Assembly: GCA_945957375.1 (NCBI GenBank)
Contig: CAMFKX010000009.1
Span: 1-45,078 of the forward strand
DNA length: 45,078 nt
DNA from: an uncultured Roseiarcus sp.
GTDB lineage: Bacteria > Pseudomonadota > Alphaproteobacteria > Rhizobiales > Beijerinckiaceae
Direction: 5' to 3'
This document shows, one piece after another, positions 17,731 to 25,640 of this stretch (position 1 is the first letter of the stretch; every line of letters starts with the position of its first letter). The position numbers were made by a program, and so were the translations under genes. The notes below the pieces were generated by a model. It was not told the origin of the DNA, made no database searches, and saw nothing but the letters and a program-made list of their open reading frames with translations.

Positions 17731-19023
17731 TCACACCCGCACGACCGTCGCGACGTAGAACCCGTCCGTGCCGGTCACGCGCGGACTGAGCCTCAGGCCC
17801 GCCCCAAAAGCCGAGGCGCGCTCGGCGAGCGCCGGCAGGCCGGCGGCGCGCGCCTGGGTCGCCGCGTCCACGGGGAGGAAGTCGTCGTGGGCGGCGAGGA
17901 AGGCCGCGACCCGGTCTTCGTTCTCCGCGCGCAGCACCGAGCAGGTCACGTAAACGATCCGCCCGCCGGGCTTCACGAAGCGAACCGCGCTTTCGAGCGT
18001 TTCGTCCTGATCCTTAATCCGCTGCTCGAGCGCGCCGGGGCGCATGCGCCACTTGGCGTCCGGATTACGCCGCCACGCGCCCGACCCGGAACACGGCGCG
18101 TCGATCACGACGAGGTCCATGCGGCCCTCAAGGTCCGCGAGCACGTCGGCCGCGCCCTTCGGCGCCCGGACTTGCACGTTGCGGCCGCCTGACCGGGCAA
18201 GCCGATCGAAGATCGGCGTCAGACGGCGTCCGTCGGTATCGGTGGCGTAGATCTGCCCGTGATTGTCCATTATGGCGGCGAGCGCCAGCGTCTTGCCGCC
18301 GGCGCCGGCGCAGAGATCGAGGACCTGCATGCCGGGCTTCGCCTCGGCGAGCAGGGCTGCGAGCTGCGAGCCCTCGTCCTGCACTTCGACGAGCCCCTTG
18401 ACGTAGGTCGGCTCGGCAGCGAGCGCGGGCCCGCGTCCATCCGGGCGGATTACGATGCGCAGGCCGACGGGCGAGATCGCCGTCGGCGTCGGATTGAGAT
18501 GGGCGAGCGCGGCGAGCGCCTTGTCGCGCGTGGTCTTGAGCAGATTGGCGCGCAGGTCGACAGGCGCCCGTTCGGCGAGCGCTCGCCCCTCTTCCGCCGC
18601 GTCCGCGCCGAACGCCGCCTCGAACTGGGACGCGAGCCATTCGGGATAATCGCCGGCGACGTGGGCGGGCGCGCCTGCAAGCGACGCGGTTTCCAGGCGC
18701 TCCCGCTCGACCTCCGTAAGCAGCGGAGACGCGTGACCCTCGCCGGTGAACAGCGCCGCAACCGCGGCCGCGTCGAGCCCGCGGGTCTGCTTGAGGGCGC
18801 CGATCGCCTCGGCGCGCGGACTCGCCTCGCCCATGAGCCAAGCGGACGAACTCTTGCGGCGCAAGGCGTCGTAAACCAGCGCCGAGATCGCGGCGCGGTC
18901 GCCGGAGCCGGCGAAACGGTGCGCCAGCCCCCAATCCTTCATCGCGTCGCTGGCCGGACGACGGCGGGTCTCGATGTCGGAAAGCACTTCGATAGCGGCG
19001 GAGACGCGGGCTGCAGGGTTCAT
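17731..19023 (-). CDS. RsmB/NOP-family RNA (cytosine-5) methyltransferase
   Basis: SAM-dependent m5C methyltransferase of the RsmB (Sun/Fmu) group acting on rRNA or possibly tRNA. The 430-residue protein has an N-terminal NusB-like helical region, then the catalytic domain with motif I LDLCAGAGGKTLALAA, the motif IV cysteine in DAPCSGSGAWRRNPDAKW, and the catalytic cysteine in YVTCSVLRAEN. Start ATG 19023 is chosen because similarity begins there and GAGGGCG precedes it; the frame stays open upstream into a palindromic repeat. The target position cannot be fixed from sequence, so I do not name it rsmB with certainty. Confidence 0.9.
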   Translation of the reverse strand: MNPAARVSAAIEVLSDIETRRRPASDAMKDWGLAHRFAGSGDRAAISALVYDALRRKSSSAWLMGEASPRAEAIGALKQTRGLDAAAVAALFTGEGHASPLLTEVERERLETASLAGAPAHVAGDYPEWLASQFEAAFGADAAEEGRALAERAPVDLRANLLKTTRDKALAALAHLNPTPTAISPVGLRIVIRPDGRGPALAAEPTYVKGLVEVQDEGSQLAALLAEAKPGMQVLDLCAGAGGKTLALAAIMDNHGQIYATDTDGRRLTPIFDRLARSGGRNVQVRAPKGAADVLADLEGRMDLVVIDAPCSGSGAWRRNPDAKWRMRPGALEQRIKDQDETLESAVRFVKPGGRIVYVTCSVLRAENEDRVAAFLAAHDDFLPVDAATQARAAGLPALAERASAFGAGLRLSPRVTGTDGFYVATVVRV

Positions 19024-19071
19024 TGCGCCCTCATGACGCAAAAGCGGCGGGGACGCAAAAAAGGCGAGGCT

Positions 19072-19244
19072 CCTCTTCCCGGGCTTCGCCGGGAAAGTGG
19101 CGCGAAGCGCCGGATCGGGTGTGGGCCGACGCGCCGGGGTGAAAGGTTGCATCGCCGTCGCCGCCTGTCTCGTCAAAGACGGCGTCCCGCTTTCCACACC
19201 CCATCCGTCGCCTGACGGCGACACCTTCCCGGCTTCGCAGGGAA
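19072..19244. repeat. Inverted pair of mosaic palindromic elements
   Basis: Two related elements face each other in the gap upstream of the RsmB-like gene. Copy 1 (about 19072-19124) holds the stems TTCCCGG/CCGGGAA and GGCGC/GCGCC and ends in GGGTGTGG. Copy 2 (about 19194-19244), read in reverse complement, has TTCCC/GGGAA-type and GTCGCC/GGCGAC stems and also ends in GGGGTGTGG. This matches the general shape of alphaproteobacterial intergenic mosaic palindromes. Possible roles are mRNA 3'-end structure or non-autonomous mobility. Confidence 0.6.
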
Positions 19245-19282
19245 GGCCGCTTTCCAGGGCGCCGCCCTGCCCCGCGTGGCTT

Positions 19283-20128
19283 CTACCTTTCCGGCCCGAT
19301 CTCGCTTAGCGCGTGTTCGGCGCGGAACACGTTGCTGTAGAGCCCGGCGATCCATTGCCGCCCGGCGGCCGTGAGCTTCAGGTAGCGCAGCGCGTCCTGA
19401 ATGAACGGCGACACCTTGCTCCAGTAGAACTTCGGGTACTTGTCGACGAGGTCGGCGGGCGAATTGTAGCCGAGCTGCCGGTTCATCCCGACCTCCTCGA
19501 ACTCGTGATAGAGCGCGTTCGCCTTGCGAAAATAGTGCGGGTCGCCGAGTTGCCCGATCAGGTCGGCGGCGCGCAGGAGCCCGGCCTCTTCGCTGACGTT
19601 CGGGTCCTCGGGCGTCGACGAATAGGGAAAGCGCGTGTGCTCGATGACGCTCGCGATCCGCGTCCCGTCGAGTTCGTCGATCGTCGACAGCCGCTCGAGC
19701 ACGAACAGTTTCGAGCGCTCGATGTGATAGGGCGCCAGCGCAGCGTCGGAGGAGCCGCGCGGCAGCGCCACCTTGCGCCCCGCACCGTCAAGGACGAAGC
19801 CGTTGGGGCCGTCGCCCTTGAGGATGCCGCGCACGTAGCCGATGTCGTGGGTGAGGCAGGCGACGATGAAATGGGCGTAGTCGTCGGGCGTGGACGCGGC
19901 CATCAGCGCGCGGCCGCGAAAGATGGCGTGGCCGGCGAGCGTGACCAGCATCGTGTGCTCGACGTTGTGATAGAGGGCGTCGCTGTTGCCGATGCATTCG
20001 AGCGTCAGTTGCGCGGCGAAGGGGATGACCTCGGCGAGGCGCGCGTGAGAGACGCCGAAGCGGTCGTCGATGTCGGTCGCCAAAAAGTCCCCGAGCGCGT
20101 CCGCCGCGAGCTTGGGCAGCGTGATCAT
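19283..20128 (-). CDS. HD-domain metal-dependent phosphohydrolase
   Basis: A 281-residue cytoplasmic protein with an HD-type phosphohydrolase fold. Visible metal-binding motifs are YHNVEHTMLVTLAGH (about 55-69), the HD doublet in CLTHDIGYVRG, and the late aspartate in RAADLIGQLGDPHYF. The arrangement is closer to cyclic-nucleotide-phosphodiesterase-like HD proteins than to HD-GYP or dGTPase proteins. ATG at 20128 is preceded by GGAGAAGGACC. No partner domain is present and neighbours (RsmB-like, GST) do not suggest a pathway. Substrate unknown. Confidence 0.8.
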   Translation of the reverse strand: MITLPKLAADALGDFLATDIDDRFGVSHARLAEVIPFAAQLTLECIGNSDALYHNVEHTMLVTLAGHAIFRGRALMAASTPDDYAHFIVACLTHDIGYVRGILKGDGPNGFVLDGAGRKVALPRGSSDAALAPYHIERSKLFVLERLSTIDELDGTRIASVIEHTRFPYSSTPEDPNVSEEAGLLRAADLIGQLGDPHYFRKANALYHEFEEVGMNRQLGYNSPADLVDKYPKFYWSKVSPFIQDALRYLKLTAAGRQWIAGLYSNVFRAEHALSEIGPER

Positions 20129-20242
20129 CGGTCCTTCTCCGCGGCGCTCGGGTCGGGCCTGAAACGCAACGGGGTGATCGCCCTCTTCCCGCATGCGCCC
20201 TCCCGTCCGACGTTATCGCAGTTTTGCGTCGGACGCACGCGC

Positions 20243-20908
20243 TCAGGTCGCGTAGGCGTAGGGACCGCCGCGGGCCAAAGCCTCGACATAGGCCGGGCGG
20301 GCGTGAATGCACTCGACGAAGGCCGCGATCTTCGGCCGGCCTTCGAAGGCGCGCGCCCGCGCGCCGCCGGCTTCGAGCGGGAAGCTCATCATCACGTCGG
20401 CGGCGGAGAAGTCTTCGCCGGCGAACCAGGGCCGGGCCGCGAGCTCGGCCTCGACGAAGTCGAACATCGTCGTCAGGTTCGGCGCGGCATAGGCTTGGCG
20501 CATCGCGTCGGCCGCCGACTTCACAGGCTCCTGCAGCGGCGCCGGCGCCCGGGCCGGCAGCATCATCAGCATCAGGTCGACGATCAGCTGGGTCATCAGC
20601 GAACCCTCGGCGAAATGCATCCAGTAGGTCCAGCGCCGCCGGTCGGGCGTCCCGGCCTCGGGACGGAGCCGACCGCCGCTCTTCTCGACCAGGTATTCGA
20701 CGATCGCCCCCGTCTCCGCGATCGTCGCGCCGTCGTCGACCAGCACCGGCGACTTGCCGAGCGGATGGACGGCCTTGACCGAAGGCGGCGCCAGACGCGT
20801 CGTCGGATCGCGCTGGTAATGCGTGATCTCGTAGGGCAGCCCGAGCTCCTCGAGCAGCCAGAGCACGCGCTGCGAGCGCGAATGATTGAGATGATGGACG
20901 GTGATCAA
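20243..20908 (-). CDS. Glutathione S-transferase family protein
   Basis: A 221-residue GST with a thioredoxin-fold N-terminal domain (ITVHHLNHSRSQRVLWLLEELG, then the cis-proline region GKSPVLVDDG and the glutathione-binding ETGAIVEYL) and an all-helical C-terminal domain from about residue 85. The HLNHSRSQR N-terminus with serine at the catalytic position is common in a fungal/proteobacterial GST group. The start is TTG at 20908, seven bases after a strong GGAGGA; a start further upstream at 20950 lacks a ribosome site. It lies between the HD gene and argC on the same strand. Substrate not predictable. Confidence 0.87.
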   Translation of the reverse strand: MITVHHLNHSRSQRVLWLLEELGLPYEITHYQRDPTTRLAPPSVKAVHPLGKSPVLVDDGATIAETGAIVEYLVEKSGGRLRPEAGTPDRRRWTYWMHFAEGSLMTQLIVDLMLMMLPARAPAPLQEPVKSAADAMRQAYAAPNLTTMFDFVEAELAARPWFAGEDFSAADVMMSFPLEAGGARARAFEGRPKIAAFVECIHARPAYVEALARGGPYAYAT

Positions 20909-20969
20909 GCGGGTCTCCTCCGGCGGGCGAAGCGACGCTACGACGCCCACGCCCGCGAGGATAGCCGCG

Positions 20970-21881
20970 TCACCGCCCGAGCATCAGCATCAGGTTCTGC
21001 ACCGCCGCGCCCGAGGCGCCCTTGCCGAGGTTGTCGAACCGCGCGACCAGCACCGCCTGACGGCGGGTCTCGTTGGCGAACACGTGGATCTCGATGTCGT
21101 TGGTCCCGTTCAGCGCCTCGGGCTCGAGCCGGGCGTTCTCGGCCGAGCCGAACACGCGGAAATGCTTCCGTCCGGCGTAATGGGCGTCATACACCGCCTT
21201 CACGTCGGCGAGCTTCGGCTTTCCCGGCAAGTGATCGAGATGCAGCGGCACGCTGACCAGCATGCCCTGGCGGAAATTGCCGACCGAGGGCACGAAGATC
21301 GGCCGGATCGTCAGACCCGACTGGCGCTGGATTTCCGGCATGTGCTTGTGTTCGAGCCCGAGCGCGTAGAGTTCGAACGCCGGCGCCTTGCCGGTCTCGT
21401 AGGCTTCGATCATCGCCTTGCCGCCGCCGGAATAGCCGCTGACCGAAGCGATCGACACGGGCGCGTCCTTGGGCAGCAGGCCCGCGTCGGTCAGCGGGCG
21501 CAGGAGCGCGATGGCGCCCGTCGCGTGGCAGCCGGGGTTGGTCACCTTCCGCGCGACGGCGACCGCCTGCTCATGGCCAGCGATCAGCTCCGGCATGCCA
21601 TAGGTCCAGCCGTCCGCGACGCGGTGGGCGGACGAGGCGTCGATCACGCGCGGGGCCTTGTCGCCCATCTCGTCGATGAGCTTCGCGGCCTCCTTCGCCG
21701 CCTCGTCGGGCAGGCACAGGATAACGACTTCGACCTCGCCGTAGAGCTTGCGTTTGGCTTCCGGGTCCTTGCGCGCCTCGGGCGCGAGGCTCGCGAGCGT
21801 GATCCCGCTCGCGTCCGCGAGCTTCTCCCGGATCTGCAGACCGGTCGTGCCGGCCTCGCCGTCAATGAAGATCGTCGCCAT
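20970..21881 (-). CDS. argC: N-acetyl-gamma-glutamyl-phosphate reductase, type 2
   Basis: Third enzyme of arginine biosynthesis: NADPH-dependent reduction of N-acetylglutamyl-phosphate to the semialdehyde. The 303-residue protein matches the shorter type-2 family of alphaproteobacteria. It shows an N-terminal nucleotide-binding loop (IDGEAGTTGLQI), the nucleophile C118 in NPGCHATG, SVSGYSGGGKAMI, and a C-terminal RFDNLGKGASGAAVQN segment. ATG at 21881 fits the family start and is preceded by GGGAG; the upstream extension is not conserved. It ends 61 bp before the GST start. The 144-bp gap upstream is shared with the divergent hydrolase. Confidence 0.94.
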   Translation of the reverse strand: MATIFIDGEAGTTGLQIREKLADASGITLASLAPEARKDPEAKRKLYGEVEVVILCLPDEAAKEAAKLIDEMGDKAPRVIDASSAHRVADGWTYGMPELIAGHEQAVAVARKVTNPGCHATGAIALLRPLTDAGLLPKDAPVSIASVSGYSGGGKAMIEAYETGKAPAFELYALGLEHKHMPEIQRQSGLTIRPIFVPSVGNFRQGMLVSVPLHLDHLPGKPKLADVKAVYDAHYAGRKHFRVFGSAENARLEPEALNGTNDIEIHVFANETRRQAVLVARFDNLGKGASGAAVQNLMLMLGR

Positions 21882-22025
21882 ATCAGAAGCTCCCGGAAGA
21901 TCCCGCGCCTGTCCTATGGTTACGGCCGGCCAGCGTCTTTTTCGCCAAAGGCGCGTCATGGTCAAGCAACGGCCGCCTGGTGAGGCGAGACGGAGGCACG
22001 CCGAATCAGGCAATCTGGGCATCTT

Positions 22026-22637
22026 ATGACCCAGGATCTCTCACCGACGCCGCCGAGCGACCTCGGAGCCGCGTTCTTCCTCGCCGGCGAAAGCTATCCC
22101 AAGGATCTCCGAATCGAGGACAACCTGCGCCAGCGCCTTGCGCCAAGCTTTGCTGGGTGGCGCGGGCAAGCCGAGATTCTGGCTCTGGAACCCTCGCAAC
22201 CGATCACGAACATCCAGGCCCGTCTTGCGACACTCGAGGTGGCGATCGCGCGCTGGTCGCCGTCGCGTCCGGTCGTCCTCTTCGGTCGTTCGTCTGGCGC
22301 CCGCGTGGCGACGCTCTACGCCACCGCCCGGCCGGTGCAGGCGGTCATCTGCCTCGGTTACCCGTTCCAGGCGCCCCGCGCCCAACGCGAAGCCTGCCGT
22401 CTCGCGCATCTGACCCAACTGCGGACGCCGACCCTGATCGTGCAGGGCCGGTTCGATGAATATAACGGCCCGGAGGGCCCGACCGCCTTTCCCCTGTCCA
22501 ACGCCGTCTCGCTCCGGCTCGTCGACGCCCGACACGATTTCGCGATCCCAGCGAGCGCATGGGACGCGCTCTGCGCCGAGATCGCCGGATTCTGCATGGA
22601 GGCGGCGCGCGGCCGCCGGTTCAGCGGTCGGTCGTGA
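22026..22637 (+). CDS. Small alpha/beta hydrolase-like protein
   Basis: A 203-residue protein with a minimal alpha/beta hydrolase core. The nucleophile elbow is GRSSG (S89), a likely acid lies in GRFDEY, and the histidine in DARHDF completes a plausible triad; the overall pattern resembles the KANL3/Tex30-like dienelactone hydrolase group. No signal peptide. It is divergent from argC and convergent with sdaA (33 bp between ends). Substrate unknown. Confidence 0.75.
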   Translation: MTQDLSPTPPSDLGAAFFLAGESYPKDLRIEDNLRQRLAPSFAGWRGQAEILALEPSQPITNIQARLATLEVAIARWSPSRPVVLFGRSSGARVATLYATARPVQAVICLGYPFQAPRAQREACRLAHLTQLRTPTLIVQGRFDEYNGPEGPTAFPLSNAVSLRLVDARHDFAIPASAWDALCAEIAGFCMEAARGRRFSGRS

Positions 22638-22670
22638 GGGCCTCCGCCTTCGCGTCGCCGATACGGCCTG

Positions 22671-24173
22671 TCAGCAACCGACCATCGACACGCCCAGCCC
22701 CGCCGTGCCCATTTCCCGGAACGGCTGGGGCAGCGCCCTCCCGGTCTCCAGCATGGCCGCGACCACCCGATCCAGATCCTCCCAATGCTGCGAGGCGATC
22801 TCGTTCGAGGCGATCAGATAGGCGTTGTAGGCTTTGAGCGCCCCGAAAGCGTTGCGCTCGATGCAGGGAATGAGCACGAAACCGCCGACCGGGTCGCAGG
22901 ACATGCCCAAGTGGTGTTCCAGCGCCATGGCGGCGGCGATCTCAGTCACCTCGACCGGCTGGCCGGCGGCATGGGCGAGCATCGCCGCCGCCATCGCCGA
23001 GGCGACGCCGATCTCCCCCTGGCAGCCGACGTCGGCGCCGGCGACGCTGGCGTTGGTCTTGCAGATCAGGCCGACGAGGCCCGCCGCCAGAAGCCCCTTG
23101 CGCATCGCCTCCCGGGAAACCTTGAGGTCGTACTGCATCAGGTAGGCGACCGCCGGCAGGGTGCCCGCCGATCCGAGCGTCGGCGCGGTGACCGCCAGCC
23201 GGCCGGCGGCGTTGCCCTCCGAGACGGCCAGCGCATACGAACTCAGGCGGCCGAGGAAATTGTCGCCGCCCTCGGCCGCGAGGGCGCGATCGTGGATGCG
23301 CTTCGCCTTGCGGTGAAACTCGAACGGGCCCGGGAGGACGCCTTCCTCGGTCAGTCCGAGGTCGACTCCGCGGATCATCGTATCGAGCACGAGATCGAGG
23401 TGAGCCGTCACCTCCGCGTCGCCGACCCCGAGCAGGGCCTTTTCATTCTCGAGCATGATGGCGTCGATGCTCTGGCCCGATTCCGCGGCGACTGTCTTGA
23501 ACTCGTTCATGTTGGAGTAGCGGAAAACAGGCTCCGGCGAGATCGGGCGCGGCTGGCCCTTCCACTGAAAGAAGCCGCCGCCGGTGGAATAATATTCGCG
23601 CTCCGCCAGCGCCCTCCCCTGACCGTCGACAAGCCGCATGACGACCGTGTCGGCGAACGGATAGCCGGCGTCGACCTTGTCCCAGACGATCGTTGAGGCC
23701 CCAATATGGAAATCCCGCCCGGCGATGGTCGTCGGAAAGACCCGGGTGGCGTCGCCGAGCGCGTCCATCAGCGCCGCGTCGCAGGTTTCAGGCTTCTGGC
23801 CGATCAGACCGGCGATAATGGCGCGGTCGGTGCGATGGCCCCGGCCGGTTGCGCTGAGGCTGCCGAAGAGATGCGCCTCGATGGCGGCCGACGACCGGAC
23901 GAGGTCCGGCTGGCCGTCCAGCCAGATGCGGAAATTGCCCGCAATGCGCAGCGGCGCAATGGTGTGCGAACTGGAAGGCCCGGGACCGACCTTGTAGAGG
24001 TCCCTCAGAGGCGTGACGATCGGCGCCCCCGCGACCGCGCGATAGCAACGCCCGGGCGGATCGGGAAAGGCGCTGGCAGAAATGCCGCGGGCTTCCGCCT
24101 TTCGCCCGCAGGGCCAGAACTCGGCGCAGACGGCCATCGCGCCGGCCAACTTCATTGCTTCCCGTCTATCCAT
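22671..24173 (-). CDS. sdaA: L-serine ammonia-lyase (iron-sulfur), with Tat-like leader
   Basis: Converts L-serine to pyruvate and ammonia using an oxygen-labile [4Fe-4S] cluster. The single-chain 500-residue protein has the beta domain first (VGPGPSSSHT, SLSATGRGHRTD) and the alpha domain after about residue 220. The cluster cysteines are present in NASVAGADVGCQGEIG, GMSCDPVGG and IPCIERNA, with the C-terminal cysteine (SMVGC) that inserts in the active site. Unusually, about 45 residues precede the catalytic part and begin MDRREAMKLAGAMAVCA, resembling a twin-arginine signal; a strong GAAGGAG supports this start at 24173. The gene is divergent from bciA, with an FNR/FixK-type box between. 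Confidence 0.92.
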   Translation of the reverse strand: MDRREAMKLAGAMAVCAEFWPCGRKAEARGISASAFPDPPGRCYRAVAGAPIVTPLRDLYKVGPGPSSSHTIAPLRIAGNFRIWLDGQPDLVRSSAAIEAHLFGSLSATGRGHRTDRAIIAGLIGQKPETCDAALMDALGDATRVFPTTIAGRDFHIGASTIVWDKVDAGYPFADTVVMRLVDGQGRALAEREYYSTGGGFFQWKGQPRPISPEPVFRYSNMNEFKTVAAESGQSIDAIMLENEKALLGVGDAEVTAHLDLVLDTMIRGVDLGLTEEGVLPGPFEFHRKAKRIHDRALAAEGGDNFLGRLSSYALAVSEGNAAGRLAVTAPTLGSAGTLPAVAYLMQYDLKVSREAMRKGLLAAGLVGLICKTNASVAGADVGCQGEIGVASAMAAAMLAHAAGQPVEVTEIAAAMALEHHLGMSCDPVGGFVLIPCIERNAFGALKAYNAYLIASNEIASQHWEDLDRVVAAMLETGRALPQPFREMGTAGLGVSMVGC

Positions 24174-24243
24174 GGCGCGACTCCTTCATCCGACCTGGCT
24201 CCGGGTTCCCCGGCTCCTGTGCGGCGAAACCGCCTCCGACGCA

Positions 24244-24257
24244 TTGACGTGCGTCAA
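24244..24257. promoter_or_regulatory. FNR/FixK-type binding site between sdaA and bciA
   Basis: TTGACGTGCGTCAA matches the FNR/FixK superfamily consensus TTGA(T/C)-N4-(A/G)TCAA with both half-sites perfect. Its centre is about 84 bp from the bciA start and 77 bp from the sdaA start, so a class II position (-41.5) relative to either transcript is feasible. FnrL/FixK control of bacteriochlorophyll genes at low oxygen is established in purple bacteria. The use here is inferred from sequence. Confidence 0.7.
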
Positions 24258-24334
24258 CATTCGCTCCCCCGAACCTTCGTCCGCGGCCCGTCGTCGCTTC
24301 CCAAGCTTGTCGCGTTGGCCGATAGTGCGCGGCG

Positions 24335-25366
24335 ATGCTCGACGACTCGGCCCCGCAAGCGATCGTCCGGTCCGCCCAGTCCAAACGCCTGATGGTGCTG
24401 GGCGCCACCGGCGCCATCGGCCGCGCCACGGCGCGCGCGCTGGCGCGGCGCGGGCATGACGTCGTGTGTTTCGTGCGACCCAGGGCGGGCGTCGGCGGCG
24501 CGCTCACGCCGGACGACTCGGCGAAGCTGCTCCAGGGCGTCACGGTGCGTTTCGGCGACGTGACCGACCCCGCCACCCTCGCCCGCGACGGCTTTCGCGG
24601 CGAGCGCTTCGATGCGCTGGTGTCGTGTCTGGCGTCGCGCACCGGCGCGCCGAAGGACGCCTGGGCGATCGACTATCAGGCGCACGTCGATGCGCTGGCG
24701 GTCGCCCGCGAAGCCGGCGTCAAGCACATGGTGCTGGTGTCGGCGATGTGCGTCCAGAAGCCGCTGCTCGCCTTTCAGCAGGCGAAGCTCTCGTTCGAAA
24801 AGGCGCTCACGGCGTCGGGCGTGACCTATTCCATCGTCAGGCCGACCGCCTTCTTCAAGTCGCTATCGGGGCAGATCGAGCGGGTGAAGCGTGGCCAGCC
24901 GTACCTGCTGTTCGGCGACGGCGAACTGACCGCCTGCAAGCCGATCAGCGACCACGATCTGGGAGCCTTCCTCGCCGAATGCCTGGACGATGCAGACCGC
25001 TTCAACCGCGTGCTGCCGATCGGCGGCCCGGGCGACGCGATCACGCCGAAGCAGCAGGGCGAGCATCTGTTCGCCCTGCTCGGCCGCAAGCCGCGGTTCC
25101 GGCATGTGCCGCCGGCGCTGCTCGATGGCATCATCTTCGCGCTCGACGGGCTCGGGCGCTTCGTCCCGCGCCTCGCCGAAAAGGCGGAGCTCGCCCGCAT
25201 CGGCCGCTACTACGCGACGGAATCGATGCTGGTTCTCGATCCGGCGACCGGGCGCTACGACGCCGCAGCGACGCCCTCGACCGGAAGCGAGACGCTGTTC
25301 GACTTTTATGCGCGCCTGATCCGGGGCGAGGCTTCGATCGAGCGCGGCGACCACGCGGTGTTCTGA
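24335..25366 (+). CDS. bciA: Divinyl (proto)chlorophyllide a 8-vinyl reductase
   Basis: NADPH-dependent reductase of the 8-vinyl group in (bacterio)chlorophyll synthesis. The 343-residue protein is an atypical SDR with an N-terminal Rossmann loop (VLGATGAIGRATARAL, about 21-36), VVCFVRP, VSCLASRTG, the family hallmark VRPTAFFKSLSGQ, FGDGELTACKPIS and a C-terminal GRYDAAATPSTGSETLFDFY. These are features of BciA rather than the ferredoxin-dependent BciB. The ATG at 24335 has no strong ribosome site; an internal ATG before VLGATG is a less likely alternative. Its promoter region has an FNR/FixK box. A degenerate copy of its 3' end lies about 190 bp downstream. Confidence 0.88.
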   Translation: MLDDSAPQAIVRSAQSKRLMVLGATGAIGRATARALARRGHDVVCFVRPRAGVGGALTPDDSAKLLQGVTVRFGDVTDPATLARDGFRGERFDALVSCLASRTGAPKDAWAIDYQAHVDALAVAREAGVKHMVLVSAMCVQKPLLAFQQAKLSFEKALTASGVTYSIVRPTAFFKSLSGQIERVKRGQPYLLFGDGELTACKPISDHDLGAFLAECLDDADRFNRVLPIGGPGDAITPKQQGEHLFALLGRKPRFRHVPPALLDGIIFALDGLGRFVPRLAEKAELARIGRYYATESMLVLDPATGRYDAAATPSTGSETLFDFYARLIRGEASIERGDHAVF

Positions 25367-25558
25367 GCGGCGCGCTTGTCGGAGTCGGTCGCACGGCTTC
25401 AGCGAGCGCGCCCTACCGGTGCGCCACACCGGTATCCGCCCTGCGCCAGCCCGGGCGACCATTTGACCTTGTTCGAGCTCTCGGCAGTTCTCGTCTGCAA
25501 GGTCGATGTGGCGACGCCCGGCGGGTTGTCGGCGGATGCGGCAGCAAGCGCGCGGCGC

Positions 25559-25627
25559 GATACCCTTCTATTCGCGCCCGATCCGGGCGAGGCTTCCATC
25601 AAGCGCGGCGACCACGCCATGTTCTGA
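25559..25627 (+). pseudogene. Degenerate duplicate of bciA 3' end
   Basis: The last 62 bases (25566-25627) align with the final 63 bases of bciA (25304-25366), including the stop codon, with seven substitutions and one single-base gap by my hand alignment. Translated, TLLFAPDPGEASIKRGDHAMF parallels bciA's TLFDFYARLIRGEASIERGDHAVF. The rest of bciA is not recognisable between 25367 and 25558. This looks like a relic of a tandem duplication, mostly deleted, or the scar of a recombination event at the bciA terminus. Confidence 0.75.
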
Positions 25628-25640
25628 AGCCCGTCCTCGT

